Assembly: GCF_002975275.1 (NCBI RefSeq)
Contig: NZ_PCOQ01000012.1
Location: 62,001 to 126,000 of the forward strand
DNA: 64,000 nucleotides
Reading direction: 5' to 3'
DNA from: Achromobacter sp. MYb9
Lineage (GTDB): Bacteria; Pseudomonadota; Gammaproteobacteria; Burkholderiales; Burkholderiaceae_B
Made by a program: the position numbers and the translations under genes. Each line of letters begins with the position of its first letter. The first letter of the stretch is position 1. The notes below the pieces were generated by a model. The model did not search any database, was not told where the DNA came from, and saw only the letters and a program-made list of their open reading frames with translations. Positions 52,172 through 61,603 of the stretch are shown here, piece after piece.

Positions 52172-52353
52172 AAGGCAAATTGTATAGGGCGCAGCCCGCC
52201 CGCGCCGCCGGCGCGCCAGATGTCCCTGCGCCCCGTATCGGCATCGAAATCCCCGCCTGAAGCTATTGCCGGGCACCTTGCCGCAACAACACAGACATAT
52301 TTTGTCGTCAACATCGCTAATCTTGTCACTGATCGTATCTGACGCCCTCGGCG

Positions 52354-54207
52354 ATGACCCCACTTCACGCTATGCCCCGGACGGCCGCGGTCCGCGCGCC
52401 CCACTCTACGCCGGGCGATGCGCCGGCACCCGCCGGCTTGGCCGGCATCCTGCAAGAACGACTGCTGCGACCGCGCTACCAGCCCGTCGTCGACCTGTCG
52501 CATAGCCGCATCTACGGCCATGAAAGCCTGATCCGCGGGCCCGCCGACACCGCCTTGCACTTCCCGGACGCCCTGTTCGCCGAAGCGCGGCGCCAGGGGC
52601 TGCACCCGCAGCTGGAGCTGGCCAGCTTTCGGGCCGGCGCGCAAGGTTTCCAGGACAACGACGCAGCGGGCAAGCTGTTCCTGAACTTATCAGGATCGGC
52701 GCTGATTCATTATTGGACGCTGTGGGGCGACGACATGCCGCTGCGTCTTTTGAAGGACTGCACGCTGCCACCGTCCAGCATCATCGTCGAGCTGACCGAA
52801 CAAGACCCGCTGTCGGACCACATGGACGAACTGGGCAGCGCGTTCGCCTGCCTGCGCGAATGCGGCATGCGCATCGCGCTGGACGATTACGGCGTGGGCA
52901 ATTCAAACTTGCAGCTGTGGTCCGAAATGCAGCCCGACCTGGTCAAGATCGACCGGTATTTCTTTGAAGGCATCGGCCAAAGCGACCGCAAGCAAAATAT
53001 GGTGCGGGCCATCCTGAAAGTGGCGCAGCATCTGGGCACGGCCATCGTGGCCGAAGGCATAGAGACCGCGGAAGACCTTGCCGTGGTGCGCGAACTGGAT
53101 ATCCGGTACGCGCAAGGTTGGTTCCTGGGCCGGCCCGAGGAAACGCTGTTGACCGAGTTGACCGCGCCGCTGCGCGACTCGCTGCGGGTCCGCAGCCCCG
53201 CCCCGCTGTCGCAGCGTTCTGCCGGCGGCACCGCCGCCAGCCTGCGCGTGGAAGCGCCGGCCGCCTTGCTGAACCAGCACACCAACGACGATGTGCATCG
53301 GCTGTTCATCGAACACAAAAGCATGCATGCCGTCGCGGTGGTCGACGGCGACAACCGCCCCGTGGGCATCATCAACCGCCGCGATTTCTCGGAACACTAC
53401 GCGCAACGCTATACGCGTGAGCTGTTCGGCCGCGACGCGTGCTCGACGTTTATGAATGGCGAACCCGTCCTGGTGGACCTGAATGTGTCGATCGACCAGT
53501 TGAGCCATGTGCTGATTTCCGAAGACCAGCGCTACCTGATGGACGGCCTGATCATCACGCGGGACGGCCGTTACGACGGCCTGGCCACCGGCGAGACCCT
53601 GGTGCGGTCGGTCACCGAGATGCGGATCGAAGCCGCGCGCTACGCCAATCCGCTGACGTCGCTGCCCGGCAACATCCCCATCAGCCGGCACATCGCCACC
53701 TTGCTGGAAGACGCCGCGGACTTCACGATCTGCTATGGCGACCTCAATAACTTCAAGCCATTCAACGACGTATACGGCTACTGGCGCGGCGACGACATGA
53801 TCATGCTGACCGCCGAGGTCATCAAACGGCATTGCGACCCGCTGCGCGACTTCGTGGGGCATGTGGGCGGCGACGACTTCGTGGTGCTGTTCCGCAGCCT
53901 GGACTGGGTGCAGCGCGTGCAACGCATCATCGCCGAGTTCAATGAACAGGCCATGGACCTGTACGACGACCAGGGCCGCCATAACGGGGGCATCGAAGCC
54001 GAAGACCGTTATGGCGTGCCGCGCTTCTTTCCGTTCGTGACACTGGGCGTGGGCGCGCTGACCGTCACGCCGTCTTTATGCGAGCGCATCCGCCCCGAGG
54101 ACATCGCGTCGGCTGCCGCGCATGTCAAGCACAAGGTCAAGCATGGGAACCTGTCGCTGGTGATCGAACGCTACACCGGCGGCGCCCTGCCCCAGCTGGC
54201 CGACTAG
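52354..54207 (+). CDS. EAL-CBS-GGDEF cyclic-di-GMP signalling protein
   Basis: This 617-residue cytoplasmic protein has an N-terminal EAL phosphodiesterase domain (about 35-265) whose catalytic set looks complete: [44 protein letters not shown] and [12 protein letters not shown] pair follows (about 285-420: [26 protein letters not shown] cut here at DGDN), then a C-terminal GGDEF-type domain (about 430-605) with [13 protein letters not shown] and HVGGDDF in place of GGDEF. The diguanylate cyclase site is thus altered (GGDDF), so the protein is more likely a phosphodiesterase with a GTP-sensing or weakly active cyclase part. No membrane segment. Its 3' end overlaps the chemoreceptor gene by 132 bases. 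Confidence 0.88.
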   Translation: MTPLHAMPRTAAVRAPHSTPGDAPAPAGLAGILQERLLRPRYQPVVDLSHSRIYGHESLIRGPADTALHFPDALFAEARRQGLHPQLELASFRAGAQGFQDNDAAGKLFLNLSGSALIHYWTLWGDDMPLRLLKDCTLPPSSIIVELTEQDPLSDHMDELGSAFACLRECGMRIALDDYGVGNSNLQLWSEMQPDLVKIDRYFFEGIGQSDRKQNMVRAILKVAQHLGTAIVAEGIETAEDLAVVRELDIRYAQGWFLGRPEETLLTELTAPLRDSLRVRSPAPLSQRSAGGTAASLRVEAPAALLNQHTNDDVHRLFIEHKSMHAVAVVDGDNRPVGIINRRDFSEHYAQRYTRELFGRDACSTFMNGEPVLVDLNVSIDQLSHVLISEDQRYLMDGLIITRDGRYDGLATGETLVRSVTEMRIEAARYANPLTSLPGNIPISRHIATLLEDAADFTICYGDLNNFKPFNDVYGYWRGDDMIMLTAEVIKRHCDPLRDFVGHVGGDDFVVLFRSLDWVQRVQRIIAEFNEQAMDLYDDQGRHNGGIEAEDRYGVPRFFPFVTLGVGALTVTPSLCERIRPEDIASAAAHVKHKVKHGNLSLVIERYTGGALPQLAD

Positions 54208-55815
54208 CTGGCCGCTGGCCGAGGCCTGCACGGCGGCGGCATTCTGCGCCGCCTGCGCAATCTGGAACACGGCCACGGCGCGGCGCAGCCCTTGCGCCTG
54301 GAGTTCCAGCGCCGCGGCCGCCGCCGCGGTCTGTTCGACCATCGCGGCATTCTCCTGGGTGGACCGCTCGATATCGGCCACCGCGTCGTTCACCGACGCA
54401 ATGCCCGCGGCCTGCTCGGCGGTGGCGCTGGAGATTTCGGCCACGATCTGCGTCACCCGGTCGACCGACACCATCATGTCGCGCATGGTATCGCCCGCCA
54501 GGTGCACCTGGCGCACGCCGGCCTCGACGCGCACCGCGGAATCTTCGATCAAGCCTTTGATTTCGCGTGCCGCCTGCGCGCTGCGCTGCGCCAGCGAACG
54601 CACTTCGCCCGCCACCACGGCAAACCCTTTGCCCTGCTCGCCGGCCCGCGCCGCTTCCACCGCGGCATTCAGCGCCAGGATGTTCGTCTGGAACGCGATG
54701 CTGTCCACCACGCCGACAATCTCGCCGATTCGGCGGGCGCTGTCCGCAATGCCCTGCATGCTCTGCACGACCTCGTTCACCGCCTGGCCGCCGCGCTGCG
54801 CCAGCTGGGTGGCGCTTTCGGCCTGGCGGCTGGCCTGGTCCGCGTTGCCGGCGGTCATCTGGACCGTATGCGCCAACTGAGTCATGTTGGCCGCGGCCTC
54901 TTGCAGCGAACCCGCCTGCCGCGCGGTGCGATCGGACATGTCCGCCCCGCCTGCGGCAATTTCGCCAGACCCGGTGTGGATTTCCTCGACGCCCAGGCGC
55001 ACCGAGGCGACGGCGGCCGACAGCCCCGTCTGCATGCGGCGCATGGCTGAATACAGCACGCCGATCTCGTTGTCGCCCCGCATGGCGATGGCGCCCGTCA
55101 AGTCGCCGTCCGCGATGCGGTCGAAGTGCGCGCCGGCCTCGTTCAGCGGCCGCAAGATGCTGCGGCGGAACGCCAGCCGGATCAGTACGGCCAGCAGCAG
55201 CACGATGCCCAACACGCCGGCCGCGACCAGGATCACCCGCTCCAGCGTCTGGCTGGCGCCCGCCACCGCTGCCTGCCCCTGCTGCCGCGAATAGGCCTGA
55301 TAGGCATCCGCCTGCTTGACGTAGGCAGCGCCGCTTCCGGGCAGCACCTTGTCCACCAAGCGGTTGACCTCGATCCCGTTCCAGCCCTGGATCGCCTTTT
55401 GCATGGGCACGAGCGTCTGGTCGGCGAAGGCGGCATAGGCCTTCAGCATCTGGTCGAACAGCGGGCCGCCCTGGGCGCTGACATCCGGGTTGCCCCGCAG
55501 ACGCGCCAAGCTGGCACCGGCCTGTTTCAACAGCACATCCGCCTGCGCCAGGGATTCGTCGCGAGCCGCTTCCAGGCCGCCTTCCATCCCTGTCTTGGCG
55601 TCGGTCAGCGCGGCGCGGGCCTGAAACAGGCGGCTGGTCATGTCCGCCAGGTCGCTGGCGCGTTCGATGCTGCCGCGGCCCAACGCCTCGATATCGGCCC
55701 GGTTGTCGCGCAGCACCGCGATGCCCGCTGCCGCCGCTACCGCGAACAGCACCACAAACAACGCCAGAATGGCGGAGACCGCCGTGGTGACCCTGAGATT
55801 TTTCCGCATATCCAT
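54076..55815 (-). CDS. Methyl-accepting chemotaxis protein
   Basis: From the ATG at 55815 this is 579 residues, AGGA 10 bases upstream. It has a membrane segment at about 11-32, a periplasmic four-helix ligand domain (about 33-190), a second membrane segment (about 195-215), HAMP, and a signalling domain whose tip reads [20 protein letters not shown]. The C-terminus extends about 60 residues beyond the usual end (after AVAVFQIAQ), and this tail is encoded antisense to the EAL/GGDEF gene. No pentapeptide for CheR is visible. It senses an unknown ligand. Confidence 0.9.
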   Translation of the reverse strand: MDMRKNLRVTTAVSAILALFVVLFAVAAAAGIAVLRDNRADIEALGRGSIERASDLADMTSRLFQARAALTDAKTGMEGGLEAARDESLAQADVLLKQAGASLARLRGNPDVSAQGGPLFDQMLKAYAAFADQTLVPMQKAIQGWNGIEVNRLVDKVLPGSGAAYVKQADAYQAYSRQQGQAAVAGASQTLERVILVAAGVLGIVLLLAVLIRLAFRRSILRPLNEAGAHFDRIADGDLTGAIAMRGDNEIGVLYSAMRRMQTGLSAAVASVRLGVEEIHTGSGEIAAGGADMSDRTARQAGSLQEAAANMTQLAHTVQMTAGNADQASRQAESATQLAQRGGQAVNEVVQSMQGIADSARRIGEIVGVVDSIAFQTNILALNAAVEAARAGEQGKGFAVVAGEVRSLAQRSAQAAREIKGLIEDSAVRVEAGVRQVHLAGDTMRDMMVSVDRVTQIVAEISSATAEQAAGIASVNDAVADIERSTQENAAMVEQTAAAAAALELQAQGLRRAVAVFQIAQAAQNAAAVQASASGQLVGQLGQGAAGVAFDHQRQVPMLDLVLDMRGSRRDVLGADALA

Positions 55816-55900
55816 CCGTATATATCCTGGCGCCAGAGGCGCAGTGCAACGGATTATGGGCATCCAGTTTGGCAATTTCTTGACACAACCTGGCCAGGCG

Positions 55901-55920
55901 CATGACGAACGCCCGTCATG
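55901..55920. promoter_or_regulatory. Dyad CATGACG-N6-CGTCATG
   Basis: A 7-bp perfect inverted repeat lies in the 223-base divergent gap between the chemoreceptor and the acyl-CoA dehydrogenase genes. A TTGACA at 55880-55885 starts 21 bases upstream. It is a candidate operator for the catabolic operon. Confidence 0.45.
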
Positions 55921-56038
55921 AAACTGCGCTTTTGCGAACAGGAACCCCGTATTAAGCAATTGTGAATTGGCAGCGGCACGGCCTTGCGGCACATTCGATG
56001 CTGTACCGAACCATTCCCCTCATCCCTACAGCAGCCCT

Positions 56039-57199
56039 ATGCCTCACGCCTCTCACGATTACCAGGACATCCGCGAAGCCGTGCGCGACCTTTGCGCCCA
56101 ATTCCCCGGCGAATATTTCCGCAAGGTCGACGAAGAACGCGGCTATCCCGAAGACTTTGTCCGCGCGTTGACCGAGGCCGGCTGGCTGGCCGCGCTGATC
56201 CCGCAGGAATACGGCGGCTCGGGCCTGGGCTTGACCGAGGCGTCGGTCATCATGGAAGAGATCAATCGCAGTGGCGGCAACTCCGGCGCCTGCCACGGCC
56301 AGATGTACAACATGGGCACGCTGCTGCGCCATGGGTCCGAAGCCCAGAAGCGCGAATATCTGCCCCGCATCGCCGCCGGCGAATTGCGCCTGCAATCCAT
56401 GGGCGTCACCGAGCCCACCACCGGCACCGACACCACCAAGATCAAGACCACCGCCGTGCGCCGTGGCGACCGCTACGTGATCAACGGCCAGAAGGTGTGG
56501 ATCTCGCGCGTGCAGCATTCCGACCTGATGATCCTGCTGGCGCGTACCACGCCGCTGGACCAGGTCACGCGCAAGTCGGAAGGCATGTCGATCTTCCTGG
56601 TGGATCTGCATCACGCCGTCAAGCACGGCATGACGATCCGCCCCATCCCCAACATGGTCAATCACGAGACCAACGAGCTGTTCTTCGACAATCTGGAAAT
56701 CCCCGTCGAGAACCTGATCGGCGAAGAAGGCAAAGGCTTCAAATACATCCTGGACGGCCTGAACGCCGAACGCACCCTGATTGCCGCCGAATGCATCGGC
56801 GACGGCTACTGGTTCGTGGACAAGGTCACCGCTTACGCCAAGGAACGCATGGTGTTCGGCCGGCCCATCGGCCAGAATCAAGGCGTGCAGTTCCCCATCG
56901 CGCGCGCCCACATCAACGTGGAAGCCGCCAGCCTGATGCGCTACGAGGCCTGCCGGCTGTTCGACGCCCACCAGCCCTGCGGCGCCCAGGCCAACATGGC
57001 CAAGCTGCTGGCCGCCGACGCGTCCTGGGAAGCCGCCAATGCCTGCTTGCAGTTCCATGGCGGGTTCGGCTTCGCGACCGAGTACGACGTCGAACGCAAA
57101 TTCCGCGAGACGCGGCTGTATCAGGTGGCGCCCATCTCCACCAACCTGATCCTGTCCTACGTCGCCGAACACATCCTGGGCCTGCCCCGCTCTTTCTGA
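56039..57199 (+). CDS. Acyl-CoA dehydrogenase
   Basis: From the ATG at 56039 this is 386 residues; two longer overlapping frames upstream are not family-like. Motifs are LIPQEYGGSGLGL (about residue 54), the FAD-binding MGVTEPTTGTDTTKI (about 122), INGQKVWISRVQHSD (about 147), and the C-terminal QFHGGFGFATEYDVER with the catalytic region. It oxidises an acyl-CoA to the 2,3-enoyl-CoA with transfer of electrons to ETF. It is followed after 13 bases by an MmgE/PrpD gene, so the pair may degrade a branched or carboxylated acyl compound. Confidence 0.9.
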   Translation: MPHASHDYQDIREAVRDLCAQFPGEYFRKVDEERGYPEDFVRALTEAGWLAALIPQEYGGSGLGLTEASVIMEEINRSGGNSGACHGQMYNMGTLLRHGSEAQKREYLPRIAAGELRLQSMGVTEPTTGTDTTKIKTTAVRRGDRYVINGQKVWISRVQHSDLMILLARTTPLDQVTRKSEGMSIFLVDLHHAVKHGMTIRPIPNMVNHETNELFFDNLEIPVENLIGEEGKGFKYILDGLNAERTLIAAECIGDGYWFVDKVTAYAKERMVFGRPIGQNQGVQFPIARAHINVEAASLMRYEACRLFDAHQPCGAQANMAKLLAADASWEAANACLQFHGGFGFATEYDVERKFRETRLYQVAPISTNLILSYVAEHILGLPRSF

Positions 57200-57212
57200 T
57201 CCGACCACGCTC

Positions 57213-58589
57213 ATGAACGCAGCCAAAGACACCCCCCACCTAAGCGCCGAACTGGCGGCCTTTGCGGCCAACCTGCGGTACGAGGACATCCCGGCGCCGG
57301 TGTTGCGCCGCGCCGAGGACCTGCTCCTGGATTGCCTGGCCTCGATCCTGGCCGGCGCCTCCGCCCGCGCCGTGCAAGCGATCGACCGCTATGCCACGGC
57401 CATGGGGCCCGCCGACGGCCCCAGCGAAGTGCTGATCACCCGCCGCCGCACGTCGCCGATGTTCGCCGCGATGGTCAATGCGGCCGCCGCCCACGTGGTC
57501 GAACAGGACGACGTCCATAACGGTTCGGTATTCCATCCCGCCGCCGTCGTGTTCCCGCCCGCGCTGGCCGTGGCGCAAGCGCTGGGCAGCTCGGGCCGCG
57601 ACCTGCTGACGGCTGCCGTCGCGGGCTACGAAGTCGGCATTCGCGTCGGCGAGTTCCTTGGCCGTTCGCACTATAAGATCTTCCACACCACGGGCACCGC
57701 GGGCACCCTGGCCGCCGCCGTCACCACCGGCCACCTGCTCAAGCTGTCCCCGGAACAGATGTTGCACGCGCTGGGCTCGGCCGGCACCCAGGCCGCCGGC
57801 CTGTGGGAATTCCTGCGCGACGCCGCCGATTCCAAGCAATTGCACACCGCCAAGGCCGCCGCCGACGGCATCACCGCCGCCTATCTGGCGCGGGAAGGCT
57901 TCACCGGCGCCCGCCACATCCTGGAAGGCCCGCAAGGCATGGCGGCCGGCATGTCGACCGACGCCGACCCCGCCAAACTCTGCGACCGCCTGGGCGAACG
58001 CTGGGCGCTGGCCGAAACCTCGTTCAAGTTTCATGCGTCCTGCCGCCACACCCACCCGGCCGCCGACGCGCTGCAGCAGGCCCTGCGTGACAACAACCTG
58101 ACCGAAGCCGATGTGGCGCGCGTCGTGGCCCATGTGCACCAGGGCGCCATCGACGTGCTGGGCCCGGTCGTCAATCCGCAGACCGTGCACCAGTCGAAGT
58201 TCTCGATGGGCACCGTGCTGGCGCTGATCGCCCGCAAGGGCCGCGCCGGCCTTGCCGAATTCGACGCCGGCCTGGACGACCCGGCAGTGGCGGACTTCCG
58301 CGGCAAGGTCGAGATGATGCTGGACGAAGAAGTCGACAGCGCTTATCCGCAGCGCTGGATCGGCAAGGTCACCGTGACCACCCGCGACGGCCGCACGGTT
58401 CACGGCCGCGTCGACGAACCCAAGGGCGACCCCGGCAATACGCTCAGCCGCCCCGAAATCGAAGACAAGACGCTTAGCCTGGGCCGCTACGCGGATGCCG
58501 CGACGGAACCGGAATTGCGCGGGTTGATCGCCACGATCTGGGGCTTGGAAAGCCTGACCAAGGTGGACGCATTGCTGTCGCGCAAATAA
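57213..58589 (+). CDS. MmgE/PrpD family protein
   Basis: The 458-residue protein is a full-length MmgE/PrpD member. Its N-terminal helical domain carries AAAHVVEQDDVHNGSVFHPA cut at DDVHN (about residues 90-109) and VAGYEVGIRVGEFLG. The middle has HTTGTAGTLAAAVTTGHLL (about 150). The C-terminal domain has FKFHASCRHTHPAADAL (about 271). Family members include 2-methylcitrate dehydratase and cis-aconitate decarboxylase, so a dehydratase or decarboxylase on a carboxylic acid is likely. It forms an operon with the acyl-CoA dehydrogenase. The convergent rph gene ends 20 bases beyond. Confidence 0.9.
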   Translation: MNAAKDTPHLSAELAAFAANLRYEDIPAPVLRRAEDLLLDCLASILAGASARAVQAIDRYATAMGPADGPSEVLITRRRTSPMFAAMVNAAAAHVVEQDDVHNGSVFHPAAVVFPPALAVAQALGSSGRDLLTAAVAGYEVGIRVGEFLGRSHYKIFHTTGTAGTLAAAVTTGHLLKLSPEQMLHALGSAGTQAAGLWEFLRDAADSKQLHTAKAAADGITAAYLAREGFTGARHILEGPQGMAAGMSTDADPAKLCDRLGERWALAETSFKFHASCRHTHPAADALQQALRDNNLTEADVARVVAHVHQGAIDVLGPVVNPQTVHQSKFSMGTVLALIARKGRAGLAEFDAGLDDPAVADFRGKVEMMLDEEVDSAYPQRWIGKVTVTTRDGRTVHGRVDEPKGDPGNTLSRPEIEDKTLSLGRYADAATEPELRGLIATIWGLESLTKVDALLSRK

Positions 58590-58609
58590 CGCGCAACCCG
58601 CTTAGGCGC

Positions 58610-59335
58610 TTAAACCAGGGCCGCGCGTTGCGCGCGGACCAGGCTGGCGATGCCGCCTTCGGCCAGCACCAGCATCGTGTCCAGTTCGGCGCGGGTGAAG
58701 GTTGCGCCTTCGCCTGTGCCCTGTACTTCCACGAATGCGCCGCTGCCCGTCATGATGACGTTCACGTCGGCGTCGCACGCCGAGTCTTCCTGATAGTCCA
58801 GGTCCAGTACCGAGCGGCCTTGCACCAGGCCGACCGATACCGCCGCGACCGCGTCGCGGATCGGATTGACGGCCAGGTCGCCGCGCTTCATCAGCAAGGC
58901 CACGGCATCCGCCGCCGCCACCCAGGCGCCGGTGATGCTGGCGCAACGCGTGCCGCCATCGGCCTGCAGCACATCGCAATCCAGGTGCAGCGTGCGCTCG
59001 CCCAGGGCCTTCATATCGAACACGGCGCGCAGGCTGCGGCCGATCAGGCGCTGGATTTCCTGCGTGCGGCCGCTTTGCTTGCCGCGCGCGGCTTCGCGGT
59101 CACCGCGCGTGTGCGTGGCGCGCGGCAGCATGCCGTATTCCGCCGTGACCCAGCCCTCGCCCTTGCCTTTCAGGAACGGCGGCACCTTTTCCAGGACGCT
59201 GGCGGTGCAAAGCACATGCGTGTTGCCGGCCTTCACCAGCACCGACCCTTCTGCGTAGCGCGTAAAGCCGCGTTCCAGGCTGAACGGCCGCAATTCGTCG
59301 ACGGCGCGGCCGGACGGACGGGCGATGGTGGGCAT
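58610..59335 (-). CDS. rph: Ribonuclease PH
   Basis: From the ATG at 59335 this is 241 residues; the frame runs 15 codons further but [18 protein letters not shown] is the standard start. Motifs are [28 protein letters not shown] (about residues 60-76), [16 protein letters not shown] and [17 protein letters not shown] cut at GGTR. It trims tRNA 3' ends phosphorolytically. It diverges from yicC over 118 bases, a conserved betaproteobacterial arrangement. rdgB and hemW, often co-transcribed, are separated by an insertion of four genes. Confidence 0.95.
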   Translation of the reverse strand: MPTIARPSGRAVDELRPFSLERGFTRYAEGSVLVKAGNTHVLCTASVLEKVPPFLKGKGEGWVTAEYGMLPRATHTRGDREAARGKQSGRTQEIQRLIGRSLRAVFDMKALGERTLHLDCDVLQADGGTRCASITGAWVAAADAVALLMKRGDLAVNPIRDAVAAVSVGLVQGRSVLDLDYQEDSACDADVNVIMTGSGAFVEVQGTGEGATFTRAELDTMLVLAEGGIASLVRAQRAALV

Positions 59336-59453
59336 AGTGGTCACAGGCAGACTCCAGACATGAACATTGATTCGCGGCATTGTACGGGCACGCGCCGCAG
59401 GAAATCCCCGCTTGGAGTATCCTGCCGCGATATATCACCAGGGAACGCCCATC

Positions 59454-60386
59454 ATGATTCGCAGCATGACCGCCTTCGGCAACGCCCGAGCAGATCTGGA
59501 GCAAGGCACGCTTGCCATCGAACTGCGCAGCGTCAACAGCCGCTTCCTAGACCTGTATTTCCGCCTGCCCGACGAACTGCGGCACGTCGAGACGCCGCTG
59601 CGCGAATTGCTGACCGCCAACCTGGCGCGCGGCAAGGTCGAAATTCGCGTCTCGTTCACCCGCACTGCCAGCACCGACCTGTCCAAGCTGGACCCCGCCT
59701 GGCTTGAAAGCCTGGCCGAGCAGCTACAGGCCGCCCGCCGTATCGTCCCCGACATCGCGCCGCCCCGGCTGGTGGAATTGTTCAATTGGCCCGGCCAACG
59801 CGGCAATGACGCGCTTGACCCGCAAATCTGGGGCGCGGCATGCCTGCAGGCGGGTCAGCAGGCGCTGACGCAGTTGCAAGAGGGCCGCGCCCGCGAAGGC
59901 GAACGCCTGGCCGGCATGATGCGCGAATGCGCCGATGGCGTGGCGCGCGTCGTCGACATCGTGCAGGCGCATCTGCCCCAACTGCTGTCGGACCACCGCG
60001 ACAAGCTGGCCGCCAAGCTGCGCGAAAGCGTGGAATCGGCCTTTCCGGGCGGTTTCACCCATATCTCGGGCGCGGAACTGTCGGAACGGCTTTCGCAAGA
60101 GGCCAACCTGTTTGCGTTGCGCATCGACGTGGCCGAAGAGCTGTCGCGCCTGCGTTCGCACCTGGAAGAGCTGCGCCATCTGCTGACCGACGGCGGCGGC
60201 AAGTCCGCCACGGGTAAGAAGAACGCGGGCAGCGCCGGCAAACGCCTGGACTTCCTGTTCCAGGAAATGAACCGCGAAGCCAATACACTGGGCTCCAAGG
60301 CGGGCAGCATGGAAGTGACGCGCGCCGCCATGGACTTGAAGCTGCTGATCGAGCAGATGCGCGAGCAAGCCCAGAACATCGAATAA
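59454..60386 (+). CDS. yicC: YicC-family endoribonuclease
   Basis: From the ATG at 59454 this is 310 residues. The N-terminal signature MIRSMTAFGNARAD and ELRSVNSRFLDLYFRLP are diagnostic of YicC; the C-terminal DUF1732 part has KRLDFLFQEMNREANTLGSK (about residue 266) with the catalytic acid and His-like cluster. YicC is an endoribonuclease implicated in small-RNA turnover. In many relatives gmk follows, but here an unrelated oxidoreductase comes next, 25 bases downstream. Confidence 0.94.
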   Translation: MIRSMTAFGNARADLEQGTLAIELRSVNSRFLDLYFRLPDELRHVETPLRELLTANLARGKVEIRVSFTRTASTDLSKLDPAWLESLAEQLQAARRIVPDIAPPRLVELFNWPGQRGNDALDPQIWGAACLQAGQQALTQLQEGRAREGERLAGMMRECADGVARVVDIVQAHLPQLLSDHRDKLAAKLRESVESAFPGGFTHISGAELSERLSQEANLFALRIDVAEELSRLRSHLEELRHLLTDGGGKSATGKKNAGSAGKRLDFLFQEMNREANTLGSKAGSMEVTRAAMDLKLLIEQMREQAQNIE

Positions 60387-60411
60387 TCACGCCTTACGCG
60401 GAACCCGGTCC

Positions 60412-61578
60412 ATGCAACGTGTCGTCATCATTGGCGGAGGCGCCATGGGCAGCTCCGTGGCCTATTTCCTGAGCCTTGTGCCCGGCGCGTTCGATGTGAC
60501 CGTGATCGAACGCGACCCGACCTACGCGCAAGCCTCTTCCGCGCTGTCCGCCAGTTCGATCCGCCAGCAGTTCACCAGCCCGGTCAATATCGGCATGTCG
60601 CAAGCGGGCATCGCATTTCTTCGCGCGCTGGGTTCCACCCTGTATGTCGACGACCCGGCGCCCGACGTGGGCCTGACCGAACCCGGCTACCTGTACCTGG
60701 CCAGCCCGGCGGGCAGTGCCGCGCTGCGTGACAACCATGCCACGCAGATCGCGCACGGCGTGGACGTTGCCCTGCTCCAGCCCGCCGAACTGGACGCGCG
60801 TTTTCCGTGGCTGCATACCGGTGATCTGGCGCTGGGCGCGCTGGGCCTGTCCGGCGAAGGCTGGTTCGACGGCTACGGGCTGATGCAGGCGCTGCGCAAC
60901 AAGGCCATTGCCCAGGGCGTGCGCTACGTGCGCGCGGAGGCGGTGGGATTGCTGCGAGAAGGTTCCCGGCTCAATGGCGTCTGGCTCGACAAGGGCGCAG
61001 CCCTGGCCTGCGACGCGGTCGTCAACGCAGCCGGCCCCTGGGCCACCCGTGTGGCCCGGTGGGCGGGCATCGATCTTCCGGTGCGGGCACGGCGCCGCAC
61101 CGTATTCAGTTTCAGTTGCCCGCAAGCGCTGCCCCGGTGCCCCTTGCTGATCGACCCCTCGGGCATCTGGTTCCGCCCCGAAGGCGGCAGGTTCCTGTGC
61201 GGCTTCGCGCCCGACCCGTCGGACGATGCCGACGACATGCCGCTGGAAGCGCAGCATGAAGCGTTTGATTCCCATGTGTGGCCGTTACTGGCGCAGCGCG
61301 TGCCCGCGTTTGAAGCGGTGCGGGTCCAAAGCGCCTGGGCCGGTTACTACGAGATGAACCTGTTCGACCAGAACGCCATCATTGGCGCCCATCCCGACTG
61401 CCCCAACCTGTTCTTCGTCAACGGTTTCTCGGGGCACGGCTTGCAACAGGCGCCCGCCGCGGGACGCGGCATCGCGGAGCTGCTGGCCCATGGCGAATAC
61501 CGCAGCCTGGACCTGTCGCCCCTGTCGTTTCAACGCATTCTGGACAACCGTCCGCTGCGGGAAAAGAACATCATTTAA
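60412..61578 (+). CDS. FAD-dependent oxidoreductase (DAO family)
   Basis: The 388-residue flavoenzyme has the dinucleotide motif VVIIGGGAMGSSVAYFL (about residues 3-19), a glycine-rich loop with SSALSASSIRQQF, the DAO middle part (VVNAAGPWATRVARWAG, about residue 203) and the C-terminal FFVNGFSGHGLQQAPAAGR. The family oxidises amino or methylamino acids such as sarcosine, glycine or N-methylated compounds, to imines. The downstream convergent gene lysP ends 25 bases beyond the stop, and no substrate can be named. It follows yicC closely but has no known link to it. Confidence 0.87.
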   Translation: MQRVVIIGGGAMGSSVAYFLSLVPGAFDVTVIERDPTYAQASSALSASSIRQQFTSPVNIGMSQAGIAFLRALGSTLYVDDPAPDVGLTEPGYLYLASPAGSAALRDNHATQIAHGVDVALLQPAELDARFPWLHTGDLALGALGLSGEGWFDGYGLMQALRNKAIAQGVRYVRAEAVGLLREGSRLNGVWLDKGAALACDAVVNAAGPWATRVARWAGIDLPVRARRRTVFSFSCPQALPRCPLLIDPSGIWFRPEGGRFLCGFAPDPSDDADDMPLEAQHEAFDSHVWPLLAQRVPAFEAVRVQSAWAGYYEMNLFDQNAIIGAHPDCPNLFFVNGFSGHGLQQAPAAGRGIAELLAHGEYRSLDLSPLSFQRILDNRPLREKNII

Positions 61579-61603
61579 GTGATGCCCCCTTCCGCAGAGA
61601 GGG

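Noticed and set aside
54137-55903. 588-codon minus-strand frame overlapping the chemoreceptor
   Set aside because: Same strand but different frame from the chemoreceptor; its translation is Gly/Arg-rich and lacks any HAMP or signalling motif.
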